DNA of 46,762 nucleotides from an uncultured Pirellulaceae bacterium. Its GTDB lineage: Bacteria > Planctomycetota > Planctomycetia > Pirellulales > Pirellulaceae. Where the stretch lies: the NCBI GenBank assembly GCA_938036435.1, contig CALHPU010000058.1, forward strand, positions 1 to 46,762. The letters run 5' to 3'. Under the pieces are notes generated by a model. That model was not told the origin of the DNA. It did no database searches and saw nothing but the letters and a program-made list of their open reading frames with translations. The translations under genes were made by a program, and so were the position numbers. Positions 35,141-44,017 of this stretch are shown in pieces. The first letter of the stretch is position 1, and each line of letters opens with the position of its first letter.

Positions 35141-35677
35141 ATGTGGGGTCTGTCGTTGTTGACAACTATATCTAAAAGCAGTCCACACGTCTTTCTGGCT
35201 CTTGCTGTGGTGCTTTCTATCAGCGAGATTGCTCCGGTGTTCCGCTGCGATGCCTACGCCCAGAATCGTGACAATACGGTTCCTAATGCGACCATTTCGA
35301 AAGCGAGGCAGCCGTCGCTTGCATGGAAAAAGGACTCCACCGCCTCACGAATGAAACGGCTCGGCTCGGCAATGAACCTGCTGACGTTGGGCGACTTTCC
35401 CGTCGTTGGCGACCTCCCCAAAGGACTACCCAAGAACCCCGGCCTGCAAATCCTTGCCGATCGACTGACGTTGTATTTGCATCCTGAGATTCTTACCCCC
35501 GGCGCAAACGTTGGCAATGTCGACGTTCGAGCGATGGCCATTCGCTTGATCGGCAGTGCAGCGATGAAGCCGTATGTCAACAAGACGGTAAAGGTTGGCG
35601 AGGTGCTGATGAGTTCCAACGCAAACGCAACAGGGAAGCCTTCTATCAGGACCAAACAAGGGTTCTCAAAAAACTAG
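35141..35677 (+). CDS. N-terminal part of a frameshifted large envelope protein
   Basis: About 178 residues from the ATG at 35141; a TTG at 35057 extends the frame upstream without family support. A signal peptide-like segment (HVFLALAVVLSISEIAPVF, then CDAYAQ) is followed by an uncharacterised region ending TVKVGEVLMSSNANATG and a stop. The adjacent frame, open from before 35581 to 38037, reads DEFQRKRNREAFYQDQTRV and continues as coding-like sequence for ~250 bases before its first ATG (35857). One missing G in the CTGATG at ~35605-35610 would join the two as VGEVLDEFQRKR. I take this as the front half of one gene. Confidence 0.6.
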   Translation: MWGLSLLTTISKSSPHVFLALAVVLSISEIAPVFRCDAYAQNRDNTVPNATISKARQPSLAWKKDSTASRMKRLGSAMNLLTLGDFPVVGDLPKGLPKNPGLQILADRLTLYLHPEILTPGANVGNVDVRAMAIRLIGSAAMKPYVNKTVKVGEVLMSSNANATGKPSIRTKQGFSKN

Positions 35678-35856
35678 CGCTCAAGCCTCCGTTCAGATTC
35701 CGTACCGTAAACTGGGCTGGAGTAAGCCAATACGATTTTGCGAACGAACGATTTAGCATTGGCTGGCAGGATGATCAGAAAGCTGGTGTACTGCGGCTCT
35801 CTTTCGACGGAACGAAACAGGAAAAACTACTGTCGAAACTTGCGTTACCTCAATCG

Positions 35857-38037
35857 ATGAAATTTCCTCGACACTGGGCGATGAAGCCAGAGAAGGCGGA
35901 GCAGGTTTCAGCGTTGCTGCGTTCGGTGGACAACAGAAAACGAGGTGTGTACGTTTCTTCGGTGTTCGATGTGATTGACCGCACCGATCCCGACGCCGAT
36001 CCCGACGCCAATCCCGACGCCAATCCCAATCCAAAACTTTCTTGGGGCGCACGGTTTGAAATTCGGCCCCGCCACAGTGCAATTTATGCAGATATTGAGT
36101 GCAAGAACAAGCTCTGGGAGTTTCCGTTGGTGCTGCCGCCGGCAGGAATGTTGGCATCGCGCGAGCTGGTGGTGCCTAGTGATGACCCGCTCTACCTCTG
36201 GCAACCCGAGGTCCAAGTTGCTTTAGCCGCCGATGTCGACGCTGATGCCATCAAACGCAATGACTGGTTGGCAGCAGCGATAAGCATTTATCTGGACGAC
36301 ATGGAGTACTACGATCATGGGACGACGGTCTCTCGCCAGATCCAGGGCAACGATCGAAGTCGGTTACTGCCGACGGTCACTCCGTCAGAACAGCCGGATA
36401 GTTGGGACGATAGCTACCTGCCCTTTTTCCCAAGAGGTTTCTTTGGGCAAGGGCGCATGAATGTGGCTTCCCTTTCAAAACGAAGCATTCGCGCCTCGCA
36501 GCTGGCACTACTGAAGCGCTGGATGAAATCGAGGATAGCTGCGGCCAGCGGGCAGTTCCGTCTCGAATGTCAAATCAGAGTCGATCGAAATAACAATATT
36601 GCCAGCCTCTTTCCCGGCGCTTCTTCTCAAGAAAGTCTCGAACTGGATTTCCCGCAGCGGGAAGACTTCGGCCACGTGGGGCGATTGAAGTCACTCAAGC
36701 AAAAAACTGGTGACTTGAATGGCAGTGGCCAGTTAAGCCATTTTTCAGCCGTCTATCCTGCGCTAGCATACCACATGAGTTTTGCGGTGGACGCAAACAA
36801 CCTTCCTGCAGCCGACACCGATGAAACGATTCAGATGTACGGTGGTGATCTTGTAGTGAAGATAAGAGAAATCCAATGGGTGAAATCTGATAGCGCTTCG
36901 CAAGTTCTTTTGCACATCGATCCTGTTCGCTTCGAAGCGTTGCATAGGCTGCCGCCAAATGGCACCACTAATAACACCACCGATGGTAAAGCTGATGGCA
37001 TCGCGAAAGCTAATTTCAAGTTGCCCGTTTCAATTACCGCTTACAACGGACACGATCTAGCGCGTGACCAAGCGGCCGCTAGGGCGCTGGAGGTTGCCAA
37101 ACAGGTGGAGCTTGAGCAGCAGCGCATTGCTGATCGTGAACGGGTTCGCCAAGAACAAGAGGCCAAACGCCAAAAGGCAAAGGCGGATTTAGCTCGAAAG
37201 CGCGAATTGGAAAAGAAGGAGCGGTCCCTCAAGTTGGAGAGAGAGCGCATCACGCGCATGCAGAAGCGTGGTCTGATCGATCAAGAACGCGCTGACGCGA
37301 TGCTGCAACAGCAGGTAGAAATGGAGCAAGGCCGGGAGCGAGTCAATTGGGCTCGCCAAGAAGCACAAGCTCGGTCGAACAAACTGTTGCAGCAAGGATA
37401 CTCTCGCCAGCAGATCGACTGGGAGACGGGTACCCTACGCCCCGAGGTAGCGGAGACTGATCCTAAAATCAGGACATGGCCCTTACTGCTGGCTTTGCTG
37501 ACCGCCTTTGCTGGGCTGCTGGCTGTAGTCGTTTGGCGATGGCGTCGTGGAAGTCTGCGAAACGACCTGACACAAATAAAGGGACACATTTTTGGTTCCA
37601 GCCGCACCTTTAAATCGAACTCGATTAACAGGCGTCTGGCTAAGATTGACATTCCCAATGCGAAGAAAAAACTTGGGCAGGCGATGTACCATCAAGGGGT
37701 CGGAGAAGAAGAGTTTTCTAATATTTACCGCGAGCTCAGACAGATCTATTCCCATTTGGCCAAGCTGGAATCTGAAACTAGTTCTAACCAATCCACTGAT
37801 CTCGGAGACAGTAGCAGCGAAAACGCTCTGGCAACCTATTATGCGACGTCGCAAGGGATGGCATTAGAGCTTCAAAATCAGTTGGCCGAATCTAAGCTTA
37901 AATCCCGTCGACGGGCAGCGTTCACTTTCCTAGCCGATCGGATTCTGGAAAACCCTCAACTCGATCCGCGCGGGCAGTTCGACCGTCAGATTGAAAATAT
38001 CAAAATGATGTATGAACAGATTTCGAACATCGACTGA
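35857..38037 (+). CDS. C-terminal part of the frameshifted envelope protein: coiled coil, membrane helix, cytoplasmic tail
   Basis: 726 residues from the first ATG, but the coding-like frame extends upstream to about 35608 without a start codon, so this is probably the back half of a ~965-residue protein. A short acidic repeat, DPDADPDANPDANPNP, is encoded by a 12-bp tandem repeat near 35990-36030. A long charged coiled coil (~405-530) leads to one membrane helix (~550-568, LLLALLTAFAGLLAVVVW) and a helical cytoplasmic region of ~155 residues. No family recognised. The topology suggests a periplasm-to-cytoplasm structural or signalling protein. See the upstream part at 35141. Confidence 0.65.
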   Translation: MKFPRHWAMKPEKAEQVSALLRSVDNRKRGVYVSSVFDVIDRTDPDADPDANPDANPNPKLSWGARFEIRPRHSAIYADIECKNKLWEFPLVLPPAGMLASRELVVPSDDPLYLWQPEVQVALAADVDADAIKRNDWLAAAISIYLDDMEYYDHGTTVSRQIQGNDRSRLLPTVTPSEQPDSWDDSYLPFFPRGFFGQGRMNVASLSKRSIRASQLALLKRWMKSRIAAASGQFRLECQIRVDRNNNIASLFPGASSQESLELDFPQREDFGHVGRLKSLKQKTGDLNGSGQLSHFSAVYPALAYHMSFAVDANNLPAADTDETIQMYGGDLVVKIREIQWVKSDSASQVLLHIDPVRFEALHRLPPNGTTNNTTDGKADGIAKANFKLPVSITAYNGHDLARDQAAARALEVAKQVELEQQRIADRERVRQEQEAKRQKAKADLARKRELEKKERSLKLERERITRMQKRGLIDQERADAMLQQQVEMEQGRERVNWARQEAQARSNKLLQQGYSRQQIDWETGTLRPEVAETDPKIRTWPLLLALLTAFAGLLAVVVWRWRRGSLRNDLTQIKGHIFGSSRTFKSNSINRRLAKIDIPNAKKKLGQAMYHQGVGEEEFSNIYRELRQIYSHLAKLESETSSNQSTDLGDSSSENALATYYATSQGMALELQNQLAESKLKSRRRAAFTFLADRILENPQLDPRGQFDRQIENIKMMYEQISNID

Positions 38038-38275
38038 TTCACAGCCAGTGGCACAGGCATTGACGCAAAATATCAGCCTGTGGAACTGCAGCGTCCGACC
38101 GAAAGCCCGATGGCCATTCCTTTGTAGCGGTGGAGCGCAAGCTCCCCAGTTTTGTTGACGCAAAACTTCGTGAGACCAGAGGACGCGCGAGTGGACGCTA
38201 AGGTTTTGCAAATGAAGCAAGGACCATTGGCGTTCGTTGCTTATCCGTTGAGTGCCATTGGAATACATTCTTCAA
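38038..38275. other. intergenic with short hairpins
   Basis: Contains a GGAGC-GCAA-GCTCC hairpin around 38132-38145 and a 7-bp hairpin at 38148-38154/38161-38167. There is no gene and no T-run that would make a clear terminator. Confidence 0.45.
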
Positions 38276-38397
38276 CTAGTGGTTGGTCAAAGCTGAAATG
38301 ATCAGTTAACCGTAGTGGATTTCGCCAGAAATCCTTGGCTGATTAGGAATTCTGGCGAATCCCACTACATGTCAACTCAGCTCTCAAAGACCACTAG
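38276..38397. mobile_element. MITE-like element B (CTAGTGG ends)
   Basis: A 122-bp non-coding element with inverted ends CTAGTGG (38276-38282) and CCACTAG (38391-38397). CTAG occurs at both extremities, as in element A at 14045-14176, and GCTGAAAT follows the left end in both. The interior is a nearly perfect 19-bp hairpin, 38312-38330 with 38350-38368, carrying GTAGTGG and TTCGCCAGAA. The shared ends with a different core suggest one family with exchangeable interiors. It lies in the gap between convergent genes. Confidence 0.55.
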
Positions 38398-38410
38398 CAC
38401 CGATGGAATT

Positions 38411-40369
38411 TCAATCCTCAACCAATCGCGATTCTTGAAACAGCAAGAAGTGGTAACCCGAATCGTCGCTGGTCACGAAACCGCCTGACGTTGGAATGTA
38501 CTTTCGAAAGAAATCGTAATTCGGCAAAGGATTTTCATCGAGCGCGTCTTTCAGTCCCTGAAAGTTCTCTGGCTTGCTTTCCGCTTGCTCGTTTAGGTAT
38601 TCTTTCAGATTTTCCGAGCCAATCGCCCGAGTCAACACGTCCAGCTCGCGTGCCGAATCAGAATACAACATCCCGGCAGGAACGTCGCTCTTGAGAAGTT
38701 TTGTCATGTTTTCAGCATGACGCTGGAACTCTTTGTCGCCGGCTAATGATTCTTGGTTGCCGTTATAAGTATCAATCGCAATCTTAATGAACTCTTCGCT
38801 GTCGCCGAAAATCAAACTATCGCCCAGCACGACACAGGAAGGCCTCGACTGCCGCATGCTCTTTCTTCTCTGTGCACGAGCTGCCTCTCTTTCAGGGTCA
38901 ACTTTCCGTTTGTTTTTCTCCATCCACTTCTTACGACGTTCGTCCGATCGCTTCGTGACGTCCCCCATCGTCCAGTACTGGACGCCCTCGTGCTCGACCG
39001 ACGACCAATCTTCTTCTCTTTCTTCTTTGGACAGTTGACCCTCTAGGAATTCATCGAATTTGTCCGGATCGCTCAGCCCAATGGCGAACACGTTTCCGAT
39101 GGCGTTGAATTGATCTCCCGTCAAAATCGGTCGAATGAAGGTAACTCTTCCATTCATTTCATCGATGATCGCTTCCTTGAGCTCGAACCCGGCTGTGTTC
39201 TTGACACCTTTGAGAAATTGATCAAACGATCCTTCGGAAAGAGTATTCGAGATCTCTTCAATACCAGCGTACATTTGTTGTGCGTCCCAGCTGGTGGTCA
39301 AGTAAGACCCGATGTTCACTGGCACCCAATCTTGAGGCGTGTAATCGCCGGGCTTGAGTGCAATCGCGTCAAAGAGCCCCTCTCTGGGCGACGCCAACAT
39401 CATGTGACCATGTATGATCGTTTCGTAGCCTTCGGTCTGCACGTACATATTGCCGCCCACCGCCAGCAATCCATCCAAACCAAACGCTGGCAACATTGCC
39501 ACAGCCATTTGCATTCCCGAGTTACCTTTGGCATTGGCCTTGAAAATGCCGATCGGATCGACATAGAACATCGCGTCGGCCGGAAATTCATCGGACGTTG
39601 AACAGCGATTGCTGATGGTGATAAATTTCCTATTCTCCGATAGAGGCCGAACTTTTTCATTCTCGCCGCCTGACCATCGCAGGAACATGTCTTCGAGTAC
39701 CTCTCGAGAGCTCGAGCCAATCATAACGCCATCGTAGCGACAAAAGAAAACGGGCTTGCCCCTTACAATCGCTTTTTCAATTTTGAGGTCTTCGAAATCA
39801 GTCGATACTTCCTCAATCGCATTCTCGTCTTCAACAACCTCTCTCAATCGCCCCATGGCCTTGTCGACGACTTCGTTTTCGTCATCCAGCTCAATTACTA
39901 CGACGACCGCCGGTTCCTTTCGACGAGGTGCAACCAGGGCGACTGTCATTTCTCCCGACGGCAAGGTTCGAAGTTCATCCAGTGACATGCCGACGGACTC
40001 TTCAATCCGCCCATACTGCTCTTCGCCGACCTCGTACAACCGCTCCACAAGAGGTGCGAGGCTTTCGTCCTCGATCATCTGGGCACCGAGACTGTTCTGC
40101 ATCTTCTCGAAAAACTCGCTGAAGCTGGTCATCTTCGCCATCGCGACAGTCGTCTCAGGAAGCAACATTTCAGTCGCGGGGCGATCGGGAAGTTCTTGCG
40201 CTTCCGCTGGGCCGATCGTCAACAGTGGCCAAGTCAAGCAAAGGCCTGCCGCAGCTAATGATTTCACGATTGCGTTACGAAATTTGACCACGCCGCCTTT
40301 AGGTTGCCGGAAAAATGAGCTGCATTGCTGCTGGATTTTAAGTGAAATTTCTAGTGCCATGTTTGTCAT
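38411..40369 (-). CDS. large secreted protein, DUF3352-like by appearance
   Basis: 652 residues. The frame starts MTNMALEI, but a GTG near residue 27 (VKFRNAIVKSLAAAGLCL) gives a better signal peptide, ending PAEAQ. After that comes RPATEMLLPETTVAMAKMTSFSEFF and a long mixed alpha/beta protein with segments VALVAPRRKEPAVVVVIELDDE, LKIEKAIVRGKPVFFCRYDG and ADAMFYVDPIGIFKAN. This pattern resembles DUF3352-type secreted proteins found in planctomycetes and cyanobacteria, but I cannot confirm membership. A basic linker (KKWMEKNKRKVDPEREAAR) lies near 485. Probably periplasmic; activity unknown. It is a single minus-strand gene. Confidence 0.65.
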   Translation of the reverse strand: MTNMALEISLKIQQQCSSFFRQPKGGVVKFRNAIVKSLAAAGLCLTWPLLTIGPAEAQELPDRPATEMLLPETTVAMAKMTSFSEFFEKMQNSLGAQMIEDESLAPLVERLYEVGEEQYGRIEESVGMSLDELRTLPSGEMTVALVAPRRKEPAVVVVIELDDENEVVDKAMGRLREVVEDENAIEEVSTDFEDLKIEKAIVRGKPVFFCRYDGVMIGSSSREVLEDMFLRWSGGENEKVRPLSENRKFITISNRCSTSDEFPADAMFYVDPIGIFKANAKGNSGMQMAVAMLPAFGLDGLLAVGGNMYVQTEGYETIIHGHMMLASPREGLFDAIALKPGDYTPQDWVPVNIGSYLTTSWDAQQMYAGIEEISNTLSEGSFDQFLKGVKNTAGFELKEAIIDEMNGRVTFIRPILTGDQFNAIGNVFAIGLSDPDKFDEFLEGQLSKEEREEDWSSVEHEGVQYWTMGDVTKRSDERRKKWMEKNKRKVDPEREAARAQRRKSMRQSRPSCVVLGDSLIFGDSEEFIKIAIDTYNGNQESLAGDKEFQRHAENMTKLLKSDVPAGMLYSDSARELDVLTRAIGSENLKEYLNEQAESKPENFQGLKDALDENPLPNYDFFRKYIPTSGGFVTSDDSGYHFLLFQESRLVED

Positions 40370-40574
40370 TCTGTGGTTCTGTTGGTTCTACGAAAAGTAA
40401 CGCCGGTGAATATATCATTAAGTCTAACCTGACGGGATCGTTGTTGGTTTCATCTCACTAACCAAAATCCGGCAAACAACGGTAAACTTTTCCGATCACG
40501 GAATTCCTGAGGAATTAGAATCGTTAAAAATAGTCGATTTCGCTTTTGTCAGGTCCTGAAAACCGATATCACAC

Positions 40575-41402
40575 GTGAACAACATCGGAACCTTCACCTC
40601 TGCGCTGGCCGCCATGATTCAACAAAACCAACCAACAATGATTCCGCCAATTCATTACCGATGCTGGTGCATCGCTGCGCTGGCACTTATCACGTGCATG
40701 CTGATGATCGAGGACACGTACGCTCAGGATTTCGGAGGAACCGATGGTGGGCCGGGGATCACCGACCTTCAACAACTTCCGCAGGCACCAGACGGTGGTG
40801 GCTTGGGGGCTGGCGGCGGCATTGGTGGCGGCATTGGTGGTGCCTTTGGAGGTGGCGGCGATAACCCTTTTTCGGTTGATGGCGAGGCATTTAGCAGTAC
40901 TTCCACCACGGACCTCAGGAACCAAGGGTTCGTTGGGGCAACGGGACAAAGAATTCAGGAATTCGGATTCGTGGGCCCGGCTGGAGAACTTTCGGGACCA
41001 CCTTTGGCGGAGAACGCATCCTTTGGAGGCGGTGTGAATGACTCAGTGGCAGGAGGCGGGGGTGGCGGCGGAAACGCTGGCCGCAATCAACGAACTGGAT
41101 TTGGGGCGATCGGACAAGAGAAGGGCTTCCAAGTTATTCGCAAAGGCGTTCGCACGTCGCTGACACCTCGTTTCGCCACGTCGACCTACGGCTCTGATGA
41201 AATTTCGAACCGCTTCAACAACCGGATTCGACGCCAGCCAGTCATCAGCAACGACGGAGGCGGGCTTAATGTGTCGGTCAACAACCGAGTGGCAACGGTG
41301 ACCGGGTTCGCACAATCCGAAGCCGAACGTAACCGGTTCATCCGCCAGCTTCGACTTGAGCCGGGCATCGATCAAGTCATTGATCAGGTCAGCCGCCAGT
41401 AA
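40575..41402 (+). CDS. secreted Gly-rich protein with C-terminal BON-like domain
   Basis: 275 residues from a GTG; ATGs at 40614 and 40638 are reasonable alternatives. A hydrophobic segment (CIAALALITCMLMIEDTYAQ) serves as signal peptide. A Gly-rich region follows (LGAGGGIGGGIGGAFGGGG) with DNPFSVDG, then a low-complexity middle. The last ~55 residues, LNVSVNNRVATVTGFAQSE and RLEPGIDQVIDQVSRQ, match a BON domain, which typically binds membranes or other envelope proteins. An envelope-stability role is inferred. A terminator-like hairpin follows the stop. Confidence 0.68.
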   Translation: MNNIGTFTSALAAMIQQNQPTMIPPIHYRCWCIAALALITCMLMIEDTYAQDFGGTDGGPGITDLQQLPQAPDGGGLGAGGGIGGGIGGAFGGGGDNPFSVDGEAFSSTSTTDLRNQGFVGATGQRIQEFGFVGPAGELSGPPLAENASFGGGVNDSVAGGGGGGGNAGRNQRTGFGAIGQEKGFQVIRKGVRTSLTPRFATSTYGSDEISNRFNNRIRRQPVISNDGGGLNVSVNNRVATVTGFAQSEAERNRFIRQLRLEPGIDQVIDQVSRQ

Positions 41403-41743
41403 CAGATTTCGTGCGTGCTTGGTGTTCGGTTTGACATTCTCGCTCGTCACCATTCTCTTGGCTGCACTCGGCCAAGAGTGGCCAAGCTAAAGCAAGGCTG
41501 AAGTGCTATGTCAAAGTAGAGAAATCAAAGCATGGACACTAGCCGCTTGTGCCGCAATTTCTTTTGCGAATCTTGTGCTTTCTTGCGGCCATTGCTTACC
41601 GGCGCTGATGTTAAACGTACCTAACACGGCGCGCCGCTTCATAACTCACCGAAAAAAATTGTGACCTATCGCGCAAATTGAATCTGCGGGATAGTTGGGA
41701 CGACATTGGGAGTGTAAACTAGCAACCTTCAATTAATGGACAC
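41403..41743. other. intergenic upstream of tRNA-Sec
   Basis: About 340 bp. A perfect 8-bp hairpin (41455-41462/41471-41478, loop of 8) lies soon after the BON gene and may act as its terminator, though no T-run follows. The tRNA-Sec promoter must be in the last ~100 bases; I cannot fix its boxes with proper spacing. Confidence 0.45.
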
Positions 41744-41843
41744 GGAAGTGCTTGCTCAGCTGGTGCTGGTCGCGGTCTTCAAAACCGTTGGGTCGTATGG
41801 AAATCATGTGATCGGTGGGTTCGATTCCCATGCACTTCCGCCA
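41744..41843 (+). tRNA. selC: tRNA-Sec (anticodon TCA)
   Basis: A 100-nt tRNA with every hallmark of bacterial tRNA-Sec. The acceptor stem is 8 bp (GGAAGTGC 41744-41751 with GCACTTCC 41832-41839), followed by encoded GCCA (41840-41843). The D arm spans 41754-41771 with a four-base loop. The anticodon stem is CGGT/ACCG plus a G-T pair with loop CTTCAAA, giving anticodon TCA at 41779-41781. A long variable arm forms a 9-bp stem (41791-41799/41805-41813). The T arm has a 5-bp stem and loop TTCGATT. The 8+5 acceptor/T arrangement and long variable arm separate it from a suppressor tRNA. UGA decoding by selenocysteine therefore exists in this organism; selA, selB and selD are not in the window. 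Confidence 0.95.
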
Positions 41844-41865
41844 TTGTTGGTCTCAGTTGAGTTAA

Positions 41866-42615
41866 GTGGTAAATCGCCAAGCTCGTTTCGGATACAAGGC
41901 ATTGGATCAGTACGCCCGCATACTTGATGTCTCTCCCCAAGCTACCGATGAGGAAATTCATCGCGCGTACCGCAAGCTTGCCTCGACCCACCACCCCGAT
42001 CTAGGCGGCAACAAGGACGAGTTTCAGAAAATCCAGAACGCTTACGAGCGACTGTTATCGCAGCGAAAAGAGGCAGAGCAAGAGGAACGATTTTACGGCG
42101 CGGCCGCTGTTGCACGACAGCGTAATGACGAGCTTCGCAAGGAAAGACTCAAGAAGGCCGCGGCAGAAGAGGCTGCCAGACGAACGCGGCAAAGCAACCA
42201 AGCGCTCAACCCTAGCGAAGAAGCGTTCGATCGTGAGCAAGATGCTCGGACACGGCACGCTGCCGCCCCCCGCCAATACAGATACGCCCAGAACTTCATG
42301 ACGCGCAAGCTTCCGCTTCAGGACCAAACAACGATGTTTATCCTGATCAACACCTTGGACATTTTCATGACCTACGTGTTGATCAGTCTCGGAGCAATCG
42401 AAGCCAACCCAATCGCAAACTATTTCTTTAGGCAATATAACTTCAATGGCCTAATCTTTTTCAAGCTTGTGATTGTGGCGGCAGTTTGCGTGATCACTCA
42501 AATCGTGGCTTCCACCAGCATCCGCAAAGGAAAATCTCTGCTTAATTTTGGCAGTCTCCTTGTCGGAAGTGTGGTAGCCTATAGTTGCTGGCTGTTGGTC
42601 GTTAAATTTCTTTAG
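41866..42615 (+). CDS. DnaJ-domain membrane protein with C-terminal DUF5658-like helices
   Basis: 249 residues from a GTG, 22 bp after the tRNA-Sec. The J-domain (~12-68) contains QYARILDVSPQATDEEIHRAYRKLASTHHPDLGG with the essential HPD, so it should stimulate a DnaK-type Hsp70. A charged helix rich in Glu/Arg/Ala (~70-115) follows. The C-terminal ~100 residues hold three membrane helices beginning NTLDIFMTYVLISLGAIEANPIANYFF, the DUF5658-like pattern (an Asp near the helix start and EANPIA). No zinc-finger or client-binding domain is present. It may place Hsp70 at the inner membrane. Transcription may continue from the tRNA. Confidence 0.82.
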   Translation: MVNRQARFGYKALDQYARILDVSPQATDEEIHRAYRKLASTHHPDLGGNKDEFQKIQNAYERLLSQRKEAEQEERFYGAAAVARQRNDELRKERLKKAAAEEAARRTRQSNQALNPSEEAFDREQDARTRHAAAPRQYRYAQNFMTRKLPLQDQTTMFILINTLDIFMTYVLISLGAIEANPIANYFFRQYNFNGLIFFKLVIVAAVCVITQIVASTSIRKGKSLLNFGSLLVGSVVAYSCWLLVVKFL

Positions 42616-42745
42616 TACGCTACAATCGTCGGCGAGCGATTTATCTTCAGTATCAAGAGACGCGACGCTGGCCGGGTCTGATCAGTTCACACATTTTAGC
42701 TACGGCCATAGAGGCCCGTCATTGTCCTCGCAAGCAGGCCCCGAG

Positions 42746-44005
42746 ATGCCTCGAAACAAGCCCATGGAACAATTTTTCTCCTACGTGATTGGCCTCTTGG
42801 TGGCTGCTGCTGTCGTGTCGGTAATGGTAACCAGCTTTTATCTAACCTCGCCGCAGCGGATAACCGACCAAGTCGCAGGTCTGTCTGTCGCCGAACTAAA
42901 AGAGATTGTCAGGACGCTCGACACTCAAGGTCTTCCACCAAATGGAGAAAAGAAAAGCCGTTTACTAGCAGCGATTTTGCAACTGGGAAATGGAGAGTCC
43001 GAGTTAGAGCAGCGCGTGGCGGCCCTATCGCTACAGCAAACGCATCTGCAAAACGAAGTTGGGGCGGCGGCTAGAGTCTCGCTGCAGAAGCTTGGCCCCA
43101 AAGCCTTTCCCGCGCTGCACGAGATGCTCGAATCCGATGACCCCATGACGATCGGTCGCGCGTGTTCTTCGATCTATTTGCTCGGTGAATCCGCGAGCTC
43201 TTTTGCGCCGAAAATGATTGAGATGGTTGAATCGGGCGACCCCTTTTACGTGGCAGCAGGACTTCTGGGATTGGAGACGATGGGCTCCCACGCATTACCA
43301 GCTCTCGATGCGATGGACTCGATCATTCTCGACGCACATTTCATGCGTCAAGTTTCGATTTCCAAAATCTGTATCGGTTTGGGACGCGACGCGGCACCGA
43401 TGGCAAAAAAATTAGCAAAGGTTTACGAGGTGGGAATTCCGTCGGCCGCGACTTGGGCGGGCATCGCGTTGGGTGCCATAGGACCAGTGGAAGACGTGGA
43501 CACGGTCAAATTACTTTCCGCACGTATCGATCATCACCGCCAAGTCGATCGCGAAAGGGCGCTGTTGGGGCTGGCGTTAATGGGCGAGGAGGGCGTAAAC
43601 GCAAAAGACAAAGTCAAAATCGCGATGGAAGATCCTACCTCGCGAGTAAGGCCTCAAGCAGCATATGCCTACTACAAGATTACCGACGACGGTCAGTTAC
43701 CGGCGAAGGTTCTTGGCGACTTACTGGAGAAGCGCTCATTACGTAGTAACGCACTTCATTTCCTTTCAGAGATGGGGCCTGCGGGGGCGCCTGCGATTCC
43801 AAAAATCTTGCCTTACCTCAGTTCGAGTGAAGCATTCGAAAGAGAAGGGGCGGTTATTGCTCTTGGAAGTTTTGGAAACAAAGCTGCCGAGGCAAAAATG
43901 AAAGTGCTCTCACTGAGCAATGACCCTGATCCGCTGATCCGGGAGGCGGTGCGATCTGCGGTTGCCTCCATCGAAAAAATTCCTGAGTCAAAAAACATAG
44001 AGTAG
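42746..44005 (+). CDS. membrane-anchored HEAT-repeat protein
   Basis: About 419 residues from the ATG at 42746; a TTG eight codons earlier is possible. One N-terminal membrane helix (VIGLLVAAAVVSVMVTSFYL) is followed by a short SAP-like helical element (LSVAELKEIVRTLDTQGLPP). The rest is an alpha-solenoid of HEAT/PBS-lyase-like repeats, with units such as GPKAFPALHEMLESDDPMTIGRA, GSHALPALDAM, GPAGAPAIPKILPYLSS and EREGAVIALGSFG. Binding of partner proteins is the general role. It is 12 bp upstream of apbE on the same strand, so it may help flavin transfer or bind the same partners. Confidence 0.82.
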   Translation: MPRNKPMEQFFSYVIGLLVAAAVVSVMVTSFYLTSPQRITDQVAGLSVAELKEIVRTLDTQGLPPNGEKKSRLLAAILQLGNGESELEQRVAALSLQQTHLQNEVGAAARVSLQKLGPKAFPALHEMLESDDPMTIGRACSSIYLLGESASSFAPKMIEMVESGDPFYVAAGLLGLETMGSHALPALDAMDSIILDAHFMRQVSISKICIGLGRDAAPMAKKLAKVYEVGIPSAATWAGIALGAIGPVEDVDTVKLLSARIDHHRQVDRERALLGLALMGEEGVNAKDKVKIAMEDPTSRVRPQAAYAYYKITDDGQLPAKVLGDLLEKRSLRSNALHFLSEMGPAGAPAIPKILPYLSSSEAFEREGAVIALGSFGNKAAEAKMKVLSLSNDPDPLIREAVRSAVASIEKIPESKNIE

Positions 44006-44017
44006 GCGGCTCAAACG

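Noticed and set aside
35600..35680. Programmed frameshifting between the two halves of the envelope protein
   Set aside because: No X-XXY-YYZ slippery heptamer or following stem was found at the crossing point; a one-base deletion is simpler.
39756..40400. 214-codon plus-strand frame
   Set aside because: Antisense to the secreted protein at 38411-40369; Ser-rich composition typical of a shadow frame.
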